Shown here piece by piece: positions 8,085 through 15,275 of a stretch of 29,841 bases of DNA. The DNA is taken from contig JBCCSZ010000055.1 in NCBI GenBank assembly GCA_039199225.1, positions 1-29,841 of the forward strand. Reading direction: 5' to 3'. The position numbers and the translations under genes are program-made. Under the pieces are notes generated by a model. The model was not told the origin of the DNA, ran no database searches, and was given only the letters and a program-made list of their open reading frames with translations. Numbering within the stretch: the stretch's first letter is position 1; every line of letters begins with the position of its first letter. This stretch comes from JBCCSZ01 sp039199225 (lineage in GTDB: Bacteria; Bacteroidota; Bacteroidia; Chitinophagales; Saprospiraceae).

Positions 8085-8285
8085 ATGCGTAAGTTTAAAT
8101 TCGATGCAAGCCAGAGTGAACTCGTAGGAAAAGCACTTGACAACATGCAAGCTGAAAACGGAATCGGTGCTGGTTCTGAGGTCATCCAAGGTCAATTTGC
8201 TCGCTTCTTGAGAGCATTTGGACGTCTCTTCTTGAGATCATTCGGCCGTATCATCATCTTGGAGCAAGTAGAAGCTATGGAGTAA
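8085..8285 (+). CDS. RiPP precursor peptide with Phe-x-Arg repeats
   Basis: This 66-aa peptide has a charged leader-like N-terminus (MRKFKFDASQSELVGKALDN), a small-residue hinge (GIGAG, 26-30) and a strongly patterned C-terminal part. Phe at 38, 41, 45, 49 and 53 is each followed two residues later by Arg (40, 43, 47, 51, 55). Residues 41-56 are four FxRx tetrads, made of two near-identical 8-mers, FLRAFGRL and FLRSFGRI. The tail is hydrophobic then acidic (IIILEQVEAME). There is no Cys and only one Ser in the repeat, so thioether or lanthionine chemistry is excluded. A radical SAM enzyme and a C39-peptidase exporter lie directly downstream, which identifies it as a modified and exported peptide. 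The GA/AG in GIGAG is the likely peptidase site. The product's activity is unknown; a cationic amphipathic antimicrobial is plausible. Confidence 0.85.
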   Translation: MRKFKFDASQSELVGKALDNMQAENGIGAGSEVIQGQFARFLRAFGRLFLRSFGRIIILEQVEAME

Positions 8286-8317
8286 GATCCACCCTACGAC
8301 TCTAAAAGTCAAACCGA

Positions 8318-8361
8318 ATTGCCCTGGGTATTTTATACGCCTTTACTCAGGGCAATCTTTT
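8318..8361 (+). terminator. Attenuating terminator between precursor and radical SAM gene
   Basis: A 13-bp stem (8318-8330 with 8344-8356, one G.U pair) with a 13-nt loop is followed by CTTTTCC, within the 109-bp gap. Its position after a precursor gene fits partial termination, which would give more precursor mRNA than enzyme mRNA. Confidence 0.75.
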
Positions 8362-8394
8362 CCTTCTTCCTTCATCTGTTAAACCCGCCATCCT

Positions 8395-9675
8395 ATGAGT
8401 GGAAAGTTCACACAAGCTGTCATCAAAGTGGCCAGTCGCTGCAACCTGAATTGCTCCTATTGCTATGTTTACAACCGAGGAGATACGACTTATCTCAAGC
8501 AGCCTAAATTCATGCCTAAGCCTGTTATCAACAAGACCATCGAAAGAATATACAACCATGTGATGAAGCATAAGTTGGATCGATTCCACTTCATTTTTCA
8601 CGGTGGGGAACCCTTGCTGGCCAAGCCCGATTTTTTCGAAAACTTTGTTCAGGAAGTATACTATAAGTTTCGAAAGACGAAAGTCAAAACCTTTTTTTCT
8701 GTCCAAACCAACGGCCTGCTGATCAACGATGAATGGTGCGATTTATTTGCCAGGCACGGTTTCAATGTCGGCATCAGTTTGGACGGCAACAAGGAAGCCA
8801 ATGACGAATTTCGCGTCGATCACCAAGGAAAAGGTTCTTATGATCGCGTTCTCAAAGGTGTCGACTTTCTCAAGCGGCACAAAAAAGTAAGAGACCAATG
8901 GGGCATCATCTCTGTGATGAATCCCAACATGGATGCCATCGAGGTATACAATCACTACAAGAGCATCGGCACGCGTGCCATTAACTTCCTCTTCCCCGAT
9001 TGCACCCATGATGATAAGTATGCAGTCATTCCACCCGATTCGGATGTATTCGCCACATGGCTCATCAAGATGTTCGATCGCTGGTTTTACGAGTCGCCCA
9101 AAGAGCGCCCTGATATTCAGATGTTTTCCAGCCTCATTTCCGTCATCCTAGGCGGTGGCAGTTGGGTCGAACATTTTGGAAAAGGGAACAGCGAAATCGT
9201 GGTCATCGAATCCAACGGAAGCATCGAAGCGGAGGACTCTTTGCGCGGTTGTGGCAATGGATTTACCAAGGCAGGTGCCAATGTCATGTTCGACGAATTG
9301 GACGATGCCTTTGATACCAAGTTGGCCTATTTGTACCACAACGGCAGCATGATGAATTGTACTCAATGCATGGCTTGCCCTCTAAATGAAATTTGCTCTG
9401 GCGGATTTTTGCTCCATCGCTACGACAGCAAAACGGGCTTCAACAATCCGTCCGTCTACTGTGATACGTTGATGAAACTCATCACCCACATCCAGAAAAT
9501 CGTATTGGACAATTTACCAAAATCACTCTTGGAAGAGGCTGGCGTTTCTTACATTACGTATGAAGAAACCAAAGAGATATTGGCAGAAGAATTGCCGAAG
9601 ATCAAGCCACCAGAACACATCTCCTTCCTGGAATCTTTTAAGTCTTCAGAATATCTAGTCAAAGATGCTGTTTGA
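8395..9675 (+). CDS. Radical SAM/SPASM peptide maturase, FxsB-like
   Basis: This 426-aa protein begins almost directly with the radical SAM barrel. C16-xxx-C20-xx-C23 (CNLNCSYC) binds the SAM-cleaving 4Fe-4S cluster and FHGGEPLL (68-75) is the GGE motif for SAM. The C-terminal SPASM-like region supplies cysteines 286, 322, 325, 328, 334 and 356, with the C-x2-C-x5-C core and a final distant Cys, enough for auxiliary clusters. The opening (VIKVASRCNLNC.YCYVY) and the ESNGSIEAEDSLR segment closely resemble FxsB, whose relatives crosslink an aromatic ring to the beta carbon two residues on (three-residue cyclophanes). The Phe-x-Arg precursor next door fits that reaction. No N-terminal RiPP recognition element is visible and no separate one is encoded. 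It overlaps the exporter gene by 11 nt, so the two are translationally coupled. Confidence 0.92.
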   Translation: MSGKFTQAVIKVASRCNLNCSYCYVYNRGDTTYLKQPKFMPKPVINKTIERIYNHVMKHKLDRFHFIFHGGEPLLAKPDFFENFVQEVYYKFRKTKVKTFFSVQTNGLLINDEWCDLFARHGFNVGISLDGNKEANDEFRVDHQGKGSYDRVLKGVDFLKRHKKVRDQWGIISVMNPNMDAIEVYNHYKSIGTRAINFLFPDCTHDDKYAVIPPDSDVFATWLIKMFDRWFYESPKERPDIQMFSSLISVILGGGSWVEHFGKGNSEIVVIESNGSIEAEDSLRGCGNGFTKAGANVMFDELDDAFDTKLAYLYHNGSMMNCTQCMACPLNEICSGGFLLHRYDSKTGFNNPSVYCDTLMKLITHIQKIVLDNLPKSLLEEAGVSYITYEETKEILAEELPKIKPPEHISFLESFKSSEYLVKDAV

Positions 9676-11860
9676 TAGATTTCCATTTTACAACCAACAC
9701 GACAGCAGCGACTGTGGCCCAGCTTGTTTGAAAATGATCCTGGAGTACTATGGTAAAAAGTACGACCTGAGTGAACTCCGGGAACACTGTAAACTCACCA
9801 AGCTGGGCGTCAGTCTTGCTGATTTGGAAAGGGTATCCCAGGAATTGGGCTTCAAAGTGGCCAGCGTCAAAGTACCACTGGAAGACCTCAAGGCCAAAGC
9901 CATCCTCCCGGCTGTTCTGTTCTGGGACACCAACCATTTCGTGGTCCTCTATAAAATCAAAAAAGGAAAGTTTTACATCGCCGACCCCGCCTATGGCAAG
10001 GTGAAGGTCGAAGAGGCGCAACTCGCCGAAAAGTGGGTCAAAAATGACAAAGACGGCATCGTGATGATGCTCTATCCAGACCAGGCTTTTCCGGAGGTTC
10101 CAGAAACGCAAAACCCGCGCTCGCCCCATAAGTGGATTTCGTTTCTGTACAATTATGCCAAGCACTACAAGTCGCTTTTTATCCAACTGTTGATCGGTGT
10201 ATTTTTTACGGGCCTACTGATGACCGTTACGCCTTTCCTCAATCAGCTTTTGGTCGACAATGCCATCGCCAGTAAAAACATCAACCTCGTTTGGCTGATC
10301 ATCCTGGCACAGATATTTTTATTCATCGGCAACACGAGCATCGACATTCTCAGCAATTGGGTCTCGCTCTTTGCCAGTACTCGAATCAGTGTCAAAGTGA
10401 CTTCCGATTTTCTCATGAAAATTATGAAGGGAGCCTTTTCATTCTTCGAGACAAAAACACTTGGGGACATCAACCAGCGCATCGCAGACAACAATCGGCT
10501 CGAAATGTTTTTGACTGCTAAAATGCTGGACTTTTTATTTTTCACCATCATCATCGTCAGCCTGTCCGCCGTCATGGCCTACTTCAGTCCGACCATCTTC
10601 TTGTTGTTTGTTGTACTGAGTAGCATTTCAATTCTTTGGGTACTCGCCCTGATGAAAAAGCGAAGGACATTGGACTTTGTTCGATTCCAGTACCTTTCGG
10701 AAAATCAGGATTTTCTGGTGGAGACCATCCGGGGCATGCAAGACATCAAAACCAATGATGCAACGCAATACAAAAGAAGGGGTTGGGAAAACATCCAGTT
10801 CAAGTTGTTTGGTTTGAGCTACGACGCTATGAAGCTCGAAAATATGCAACGGGTTGGGTTTGACTCCATCAATCAATTTAAAAACATCGCTATTTTATTA
10901 CTGGCCGCTATTGCAACCATACAGGGTACTTTATCCATCGGTACACTGCTGAGTTTGTCTTTTATTCTGGGACAATTGAATGTCCCCCTTTATCAGCTAC
11001 CCGAATTCATCAAGGCCGTTCAGGATACGCGCATCAGCGCAGACCGCATCATGGAGGTGACGGACAATGAGACGGAAGAACAACTCTGGCAAAGTGATCC
11101 GGAAAAGACGATTTACCTCAATGGTCAAATAGGAGACTTGGGTGTCAAAAATTTGAGCTTTTCCTACGGTACCAATAAAAATATGGTGCTGAAAAATGTC
11201 AACTTCAACATCCCAGTACACAAAACAACAGCCATCGTCGGCACCAGTGGCAGCGGTAAAACCACCTTGCTGAAATTGCTGTTGGGATTGTACACGCCCA
11301 CAGATGGCGACATTACTATGGGTGGCGCCTCAATCAGAAATTTTGCCGTAGAAAATTGGCGGCGGAAATGTGGCGTTGTTTTTCAAGATGGCTACATTTT
11401 TTCCGACAGCCTCAAGAACAACATCCTCATGGGTAAGGACTATGAAGAAAGTTGGTTTGAAGAATGCCTGCGCGTGGCCAACTTGGGCGACTTGGTCGGC
11501 AACCTACCAATGGACATCGAAACGCAAATCGGCAGCAACGGCATGGGACTCAGCCAAGGACAAAAGCAGCGCATCCTGATTGCGCGCGCCTTGTACAAGG
11601 ACCCGGATTATCTGTTCCTCGACGAAGCGACCAGCTCGTTGGATGCCAATACGGAACGAGCCATTGTAACGGAATTGGATCACTACTTCAAGAATAAAAC
11701 CGTTTTCGTCATCGCCCACCGACTGAGTACTGTGAAAAATGCCGACCAAATCATTGTCTTAGAAAATGGGGAAATCATCGAATCCGGAAGCCACAACGAA
11801 TTGATCGATCGCAAGTCCAATTACTATCACCTAATCCGCAACCAACTCGAACTGGGATGA
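9665..11860 (+). CDS. Peptidase-containing ABC transporter (C39 peptidase, PCAT)
   Basis: This 731-aa protein fuses three parts. The N-terminal C39 peptidase (1-135) has catalytic C17 (DSSDCGPAC), H91 (NHFVVL) and D107 (DPAYG); this domain removes leaders after a double-Gly-type site. A six-helix ABC membrane domain follows (about 155-440). The ATP-binding domain has Walker A GTSGSGKTT (about 526), signature LSQGQKQR (about 628), Walker B YLFLDEATSSLD (about 648) and H-loop IAHRLST (about 682). All catalytic residues are present, so it should be active. It sits in the inner membrane, cuts the modified precursor and moves the core to the periplasm. It overlaps the radical SAM gene by 11 nt and the next gene by 4 nt (ATGA), so it is the centre of a tight operon. 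Confidence 0.96.
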   Translation: MLFDRFPFYNQHDSSDCGPACLKMILEYYGKKYDLSELREHCKLTKLGVSLADLERVSQELGFKVASVKVPLEDLKAKAILPAVLFWDTNHFVVLYKIKKGKFYIADPAYGKVKVEEAQLAEKWVKNDKDGIVMMLYPDQAFPEVPETQNPRSPHKWISFLYNYAKHYKSLFIQLLIGVFFTGLLMTVTPFLNQLLVDNAIASKNINLVWLIILAQIFLFIGNTSIDILSNWVSLFASTRISVKVTSDFLMKIMKGAFSFFETKTLGDINQRIADNNRLEMFLTAKMLDFLFFTIIIVSLSAVMAYFSPTIFLLFVVLSSISILWVLALMKKRRTLDFVRFQYLSENQDFLVETIRGMQDIKTNDATQYKRRGWENIQFKLFGLSYDAMKLENMQRVGFDSINQFKNIAILLLAAIATIQGTLSIGTLLSLSFILGQLNVPLYQLPEFIKAVQDTRISADRIMEVTDNETEEQLWQSDPEKTIYLNGQIGDLGVKNLSFSYGTNKNMVLKNVNFNIPVHKTTAIVGTSGSGKTTLLKLLLGLYTPTDGDITMGGASIRNFAVENWRRKCGVVFQDGYIFSDSLKNNILMGKDYEESWFEECLRVANLGDLVGNLPMDIETQIGSNGMGLSQGQKQRILIARALYKDPDYLFLDEATSSLDANTERAIVTELDHYFKNKTVFVIAHRLSTVKNADQIIVLENGEIIESGSHNELIDRKSNYYHLIRNQLELG

Positions 11861-12276
11861 AATTTAAAACCCTCGACGAACTACTGAACAGCAAATTTCC
11901 ATTTGTAATCCGCTGGGGCATCATCATCTACTGCAGCGTCACCCTGGTTGTGATTTACGGCGTACTGTCGTATCAGCTTTCTGGCACGATGACCTACGAC
12001 GCTTCCAAACTCATTCAGGCCGATCCCAATGCCTTGGTCATTGGCTTGGACAAAAGCGAACTACCACAGGTACCCGATTTGCAAAACATAGACATCTCTC
12101 TTCTGACGCCCACCGGCAGCATTGATTTGAACGGCGAGTCCATTGAATTGAGCTTACAAGCCGACAGCATTCGCTACACCGCCTACGGAGATTTCCAACA
12201 ACTCGATCCAAAAAACATCGGTGATATTCAATTGAAATATCAATTTTCCCTGCTCAACCTACTACTAGGCTCCTGA
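11857..12276 (+). CDS. Short single-pass membrane protein, HlyD-like N-terminal stub
   Basis: This 139-aa protein overlaps the exporter gene by ATGA. A short cytoplasmic start (to about 16) leads into one membrane helix (about 17-40), preceded by FVIRWG, which resembles the N-terminal anchor of Bacteroidota HlyD-type adaptors. About 95 periplasmic residues follow, mostly predicted strand with Asp/Gln/Leu content (ESIELSLQADSIRY). There is no coiled-coil hairpin and no lipoyl half-motif, so the parts that normally reach a TolC partner are missing. HlyD adaptors are usually over 400 aa. I read it as a minimal exporter partner. It could also be an immunity protein or a periplasmic chaperone for the peptide; the homology is weak, so this call is tentative. 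Confidence 0.7.
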   Translation: MKFKTLDELLNSKFPFVIRWGIIIYCSVTLVVIYGVLSYQLSGTMTYDASKLIQADPNALVIGLDKSELPQVPDLQNIDISLLTPTGSIDLNGESIELSLQADSIRYTAYGDFQQLDPKNIGDIQLKYQFSLLNLLLGS

Positions 12277-12436
12277 GCAAGCGCCGCCCCTTCTTTTGCT
12301 TCAAGCAGCCACCACTTTTCAAAAAATCCAGGGAAAGTCCACATTTGTACTCAATTGGAGGGACAATCTTCGCTGCATTCTCCCTTTATTTTTAAATTGC
12401 ATAAGCATATTCTAAAGCAACACAATCAAAACCTAT

Positions 12437-12862
12437 ATGATGGATTGGATAGAAACCAACAAAGGCGTCGTCTTCCCCTGGCACTGCGATTTCAACAACC
12501 ACATGAATGTTATGCACTACGTCGGTAAGTTCGACGAAGCAACCTGGCACCTCTTCGCCCAGGCCGGCATCAATCGTTCTTACATGACCCAAACCGGCAT
12601 CGGCATGGTAGCCGTCGACCAGCACATTCAATATTTCCAAGAGTTTTTACCTGGCGATTTGATTGTTGTACGTTCCAGATTTCGAGAGGTCAAAAATTCG
12701 TCTATCCATTTCGCTCACCGCATGTATCACTTCGGGCAAGCAGAAGCAGCCGCAGAATGCCGACTTGTAGGCGTCCACATCGATGCAGAAAGCCGCAAGT
12801 CCATTCCCTTTCCAGAACACATCCGAAAGAAGCTAGAACAACTGACCAGCGGCAAAAAGTGA
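12437..12862 (+). CDS. Acyl-CoA thioesterase, hotdog fold (4HBT/YbgC type)
   Basis: This 141-aa protein has the single-hotdog layout of the 4-hydroxybenzoyl-CoA/YbgC thioesterases: a first strand (KGVVFPWHCDFNNHMN) carrying the likely catalytic Asp18 and the conserved HxN pair (H22, N24), the long helix (VMHYVGKFDEATWHLF), and the strands VAVDQHIQYFQEFLPGD and SIHFAHRMYH. The enzyme would hydrolyse acyl-CoA thioesters in the cytoplasm; the chain specificity is not readable. An ATG one codon downstream (12440) is an alternative start. It follows the peptide operon by 160 bp without overlap, and I see no reason to link it to the peptide. Confidence 0.88.
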   Translation: MMDWIETNKGVVFPWHCDFNNHMNVMHYVGKFDEATWHLFAQAGINRSYMTQTGIGMVAVDQHIQYFQEFLPGDLIVVRSRFREVKNSSIHFAHRMYHFGQAEAAAECRLVGVHIDAESRKSIPFPEHIRKKLEQLTSGKK

Positions 12863-13200
12863 CAAAGATCATTCGGGATACTGACTTTCATCATACTCCA
12901 CAAATATGTATACACCGACCTTTGGTCCATAATTAAAGGGCTAAGCAATACAAAAAATTATTGGATCAGCTGCCATGCCTTGCTTTGAGGCATGTAAAGC
13001 CGGAAGATAGGAGACCAAGCAAAACTTCTGTCGAATAAATCAAGCACTTAAAGAAGAAATATCTGTGATCGCTGGGGTTTCCCCAAAGCCTCTCTGACAA
13101 CCATCGGTCAGCAAAATTCTTTATTAAGCCTGTATGATCACCCTTTGGGGTGAATGTATTGAAGACCTTTCTGACTCTGTCAGAAGGTCTTTAGTAGTTA
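12863..13200. other. Intergenic region with several short hairpins
   Basis: This gap lies between convergent genes. It contains a 7-bp inverted repeat CATGCCT/AGGCATG (12974-12980, 12988-12994), a 5-bp hairpin TGGGG-TTT-CCCCA (13073-13085), a 5-bp hairpin CACCC/GGGTG (13139-13152), and the terminator at 13162-13191. No coding frame is supported. The clustered hairpins could be degenerate repeats or a small RNA; I cannot decide. Confidence 0.4.
13162..13191. terminator. Bidirectional terminator between convergent genes
   Basis: Arms 13162-13175 (AAGACCTTTCTGAC) and 13179-13191 (GTCAGAAGGTCTT) pair over 13 bp with one bulged T and a 3-nt loop. It lies 9 nt past the end of the leftward lipoprotein gene and serves the rightward thioesterase too. 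Confidence 0.75.
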
Positions 13201-13872
13201 TCAGGGGTTGTCCAGCAGCATGACACTGAACGCATCGATGACCAATTCGACACTGTCTCTTTCAGTAGGTGTGAAAAAGTTTTCGTAAAGAATGGTTTTG
13301 AAATGGCCCTCCACCTTGTAAAGTTTTCCTTGATATTCGGGCAGGAGATCAGAAGCACCTACATCCAATAGCTCAACATTGGTAATGGTAAATTCGTTGA
13401 AGCTATTGTTATCAGGATTGTCGGTACCTTTGTAAAATTTGTCTTTTCTTTCCAATTCGTAGATGTATGCTGCACCTTCTGTTGTGATGGGCGTTCCGAC
13501 GCGGTGCCAGGGAATGGACCCCACTTGCAAGATGTCAATCAGAGGAGTGAAATTCGCCCAAGTGAAGCGAAGGTGGACCGAGGTCAGTGGATATGGGTCG
13601 AGATAACCTTCTTCAACCATTTTGAATTCTGCATCGAGGTAAGGGACCGCTCCTCCGAACCTTACAACATCATCAGGCACGTGAATGGTATCCCTGTTGA
13701 AGTGTTCAAAAGCAATGGGTTCGCCATCCAAGGTTCCTCGCATAAAGAATTGATGACCGGGAACTTCAAAGATTTCTCTATGGGGAAATTCTTCCTCCAG
13801 GATTTCGTTTTTCTCGCAGGCCGTCCAGCTCAGCAGTACCAGAACAAGGAGTGGAAAAGTATTCTTTATCAT
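13201..13872 (-). CDS. Putative lipoprotein, third gene of a sigma-factor operon
   Basis: This 223-aa protein has a lipoprotein signal (MIKNTFPLLVLVLLSWTAC) with the lipidated Cys at 19, followed by an acidic stretch (CEKNEILEEE). The rest looks beta-rich without recognisable enzyme motifs: HQFFMRGTLDGEPIAFEHF near the start, and segments such as DSVELVIDAFSVML near the end. It is 20 nt downstream of the probable anti-sigma gene and on the same strand, so the two are likely cotranscribed. It may be an envelope target or sensor partner of that sigma system. I do not recognise a named family. Confidence 0.75.
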   Translation of the reverse strand: MIKNTFPLLVLVLLSWTACEKNEILEEEFPHREIFEVPGHQFFMRGTLDGEPIAFEHFNRDTIHVPDDVVRFGGAVPYLDAEFKMVEEGYLDPYPLTSVHLRFTWANFTPLIDILQVGSIPWHRVGTPITTEGAAYIYELERKDKFYKGTDNPDNNSFNEFTITNVELLDVGASDLLPEYQGKLYKVEGHFKTILYENFFTPTERDSVELVIDAFSVMLLDNP

Positions 13873-13892
13873 AAGGTTTGTCGATTTAGCAT

Positions 13893-15269
13893 TTACAATT
13901 GATGTCTCAGATAAAAGCCGATCTGAATGTCGTTATTGGACTTAATTCTGGTGCCGACATCTTCTTTTTGAAGCCTGTTTAGTTGCTTGAATAGACTGGC
14001 GCCCAATTGCCATCTGCCAAGCTGGTAGCCTATTCGAAAGTTGGCGCCCAGCCGGATTCGGTTGAAAGAATCCCAGTGTACATTGCGCTCCTTTTCAACG
14101 TGGGAAAATAATCCTGTGTAGCGCTCAAATCTTCCATTGTGCCAAACCAATTCACTCGATTGTGCATGAAATTGATTGTTGAATCCAAAGTTCAATTGCC
14201 CGCCGAGCGCCATTTGAAAACGGCCCACCTGGTAGGTGTAAGAACTGCTTAGGTATAGGTCCACAAGGTAGTCTAGGTCGTTGTTTCTGTGAATCTCCCG
14301 CAGGCTAATTCCCCTGGAGATAAAGGTGGAGTCGAGCGAAAGACTCTGCCCATCGATGAATTGAATGCCAGCCATTAGCTCAAAGCCGCTTTGTCGATTC
14401 AGCCTACCGCCGTATCCAATGGCAACACTTTGCCGATAGACCCGATTGAAGCTGGCCAGCGATTGAAATTCTGCAAACCAAGAATTGGTCCTCAAGGGAT
14501 TGTATGCCTTGCTACTCTCTATCGATTGATGAGGCGGTAATGCCACGGGCAGGTCGGAGAGGCTTTTGAAAGCAATGGTCGGAAAGGCAGATAGGGTTGT
14601 AGGACGGTCCGGCGGCGAAGCATCAGAGGTGCGATCCATCTCACCAGACAGATGTGAAACGGACGACCGGCGATCCGACCGATCGGCGCCCAATGGTATT
14701 TCCACCTTCCCATCTGCAGCATCCAAAACGAGGCGCTCTGCTTTATCCGGAAGTTGTAAGATCGATTCACTCCGGTCTCTGACTTCAGCCGACTGCGGCG
14801 CATCACGCAAGGAGGCAGCCTGGGAGCTTTCGCCTTCTGGATGCTGAGAAGAACGCAATGGATCACCAACGGTAGGCGCCAAGCTGGACAGATGGACGTT
14901 CGCCGATGCGGTTTCTTGCGCTTGTTCTGCGGCTGGCAAAACCGGGCTTTTGTCAGAAGAGCGATCCACCAATGCCTTTGACGGAATATCGCTGGTAGGA
15001 ACGGCCGCATCCAATTCGCTCACCGTTGCACTGATTTCCGGCGGAAGCTCGGCCTGTGTCGAAGCATACCAGCCGTAGATGGCTCCGGCCACACCGATTG
15101 TGACCATCAAGGGCCACCACTTGGTCAGTATGAGCTTCCACCTAGGGATTGGAATGGGATGCTGAACCTGAAACCTCGTCCACATTTCATCGGCTCCCGT
15201 TGGTTCAATGGAGTTGATTTGCTTTTTGATGAATGCTTCTAATTTATCCTTGTGGTCCATATTTTCCAT
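13893..15269 (-). CDS. Probable dual-membrane-spanning anti-sigma factor
   Basis: This 458-aa protein has four visible sections. Residues 1-45 are a short soluble, charged N-terminus (DEMWTRFQ motif) suited to binding a sigma factor in the cytoplasm. Residues about 50-68 are one membrane helix (WWPLMVTIGVAGAIYGWYA). Residues about 70-260 are a low-complexity Ser/Asp/Glu/Pro/Ala linker without secondary structure. Residues about 262-458 alternate aromatic and polar residues like an eight-strand beta-barrel (SVAIGYGGRL, FQMALGGQLNFGF, FRIGYQLGRWQLGASLF). This matches the dual-membrane-spanning anti-sigma (Dma) plan described in Bacteroides thetaiotaomicron, where one chain links the outer membrane to a cytoplasmic sigma factor. 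It lies 6 nt after an ECF sigma gene. An alternative start is Met4. The barrel is predicted by eye. Confidence 0.75.
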   Translation of the reverse strand: MENMDHKDKLEAFIKKQINSIEPTGADEMWTRFQVQHPIPIPRWKLILTKWWPLMVTIGVAGAIYGWYASTQAELPPEISATVSELDAAVPTSDIPSKALVDRSSDKSPVLPAAEQAQETASANVHLSSLAPTVGDPLRSSQHPEGESSQAASLRDAPQSAEVRDRSESILQLPDKAERLVLDAADGKVEIPLGADRSDRRSSVSHLSGEMDRTSDASPPDRPTTLSAFPTIAFKSLSDLPVALPPHQSIESSKAYNPLRTNSWFAEFQSLASFNRVYRQSVAIGYGGRLNRQSGFELMAGIQFIDGQSLSLDSTFISRGISLREIHRNNDLDYLVDLYLSSSYTYQVGRFQMALGGQLNFGFNNQFHAQSSELVWHNGRFERYTGLFSHVEKERNVHWDSFNRIRLGANFRIGYQLGRWQLGASLFKQLNRLQKEDVGTRIKSNNDIQIGFYLRHQL

Positions 15270-15275
15270 TATTTC

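Noticed and set aside
8085..8285. Sactipeptide, ranthipeptide or lanthipeptide assignment for the precursor
   Set aside because: There is no Cys and only one Ser in the repeat region, and no LanM/LanB/LanC or YcaO gene nearby.
12437..12862. Thioesterase as part of the peptide pathway
   Set aside because: It is separated by 160 bp, does not overlap, and belongs to a general acyl-CoA thioesterase family with no known role in such pathways.
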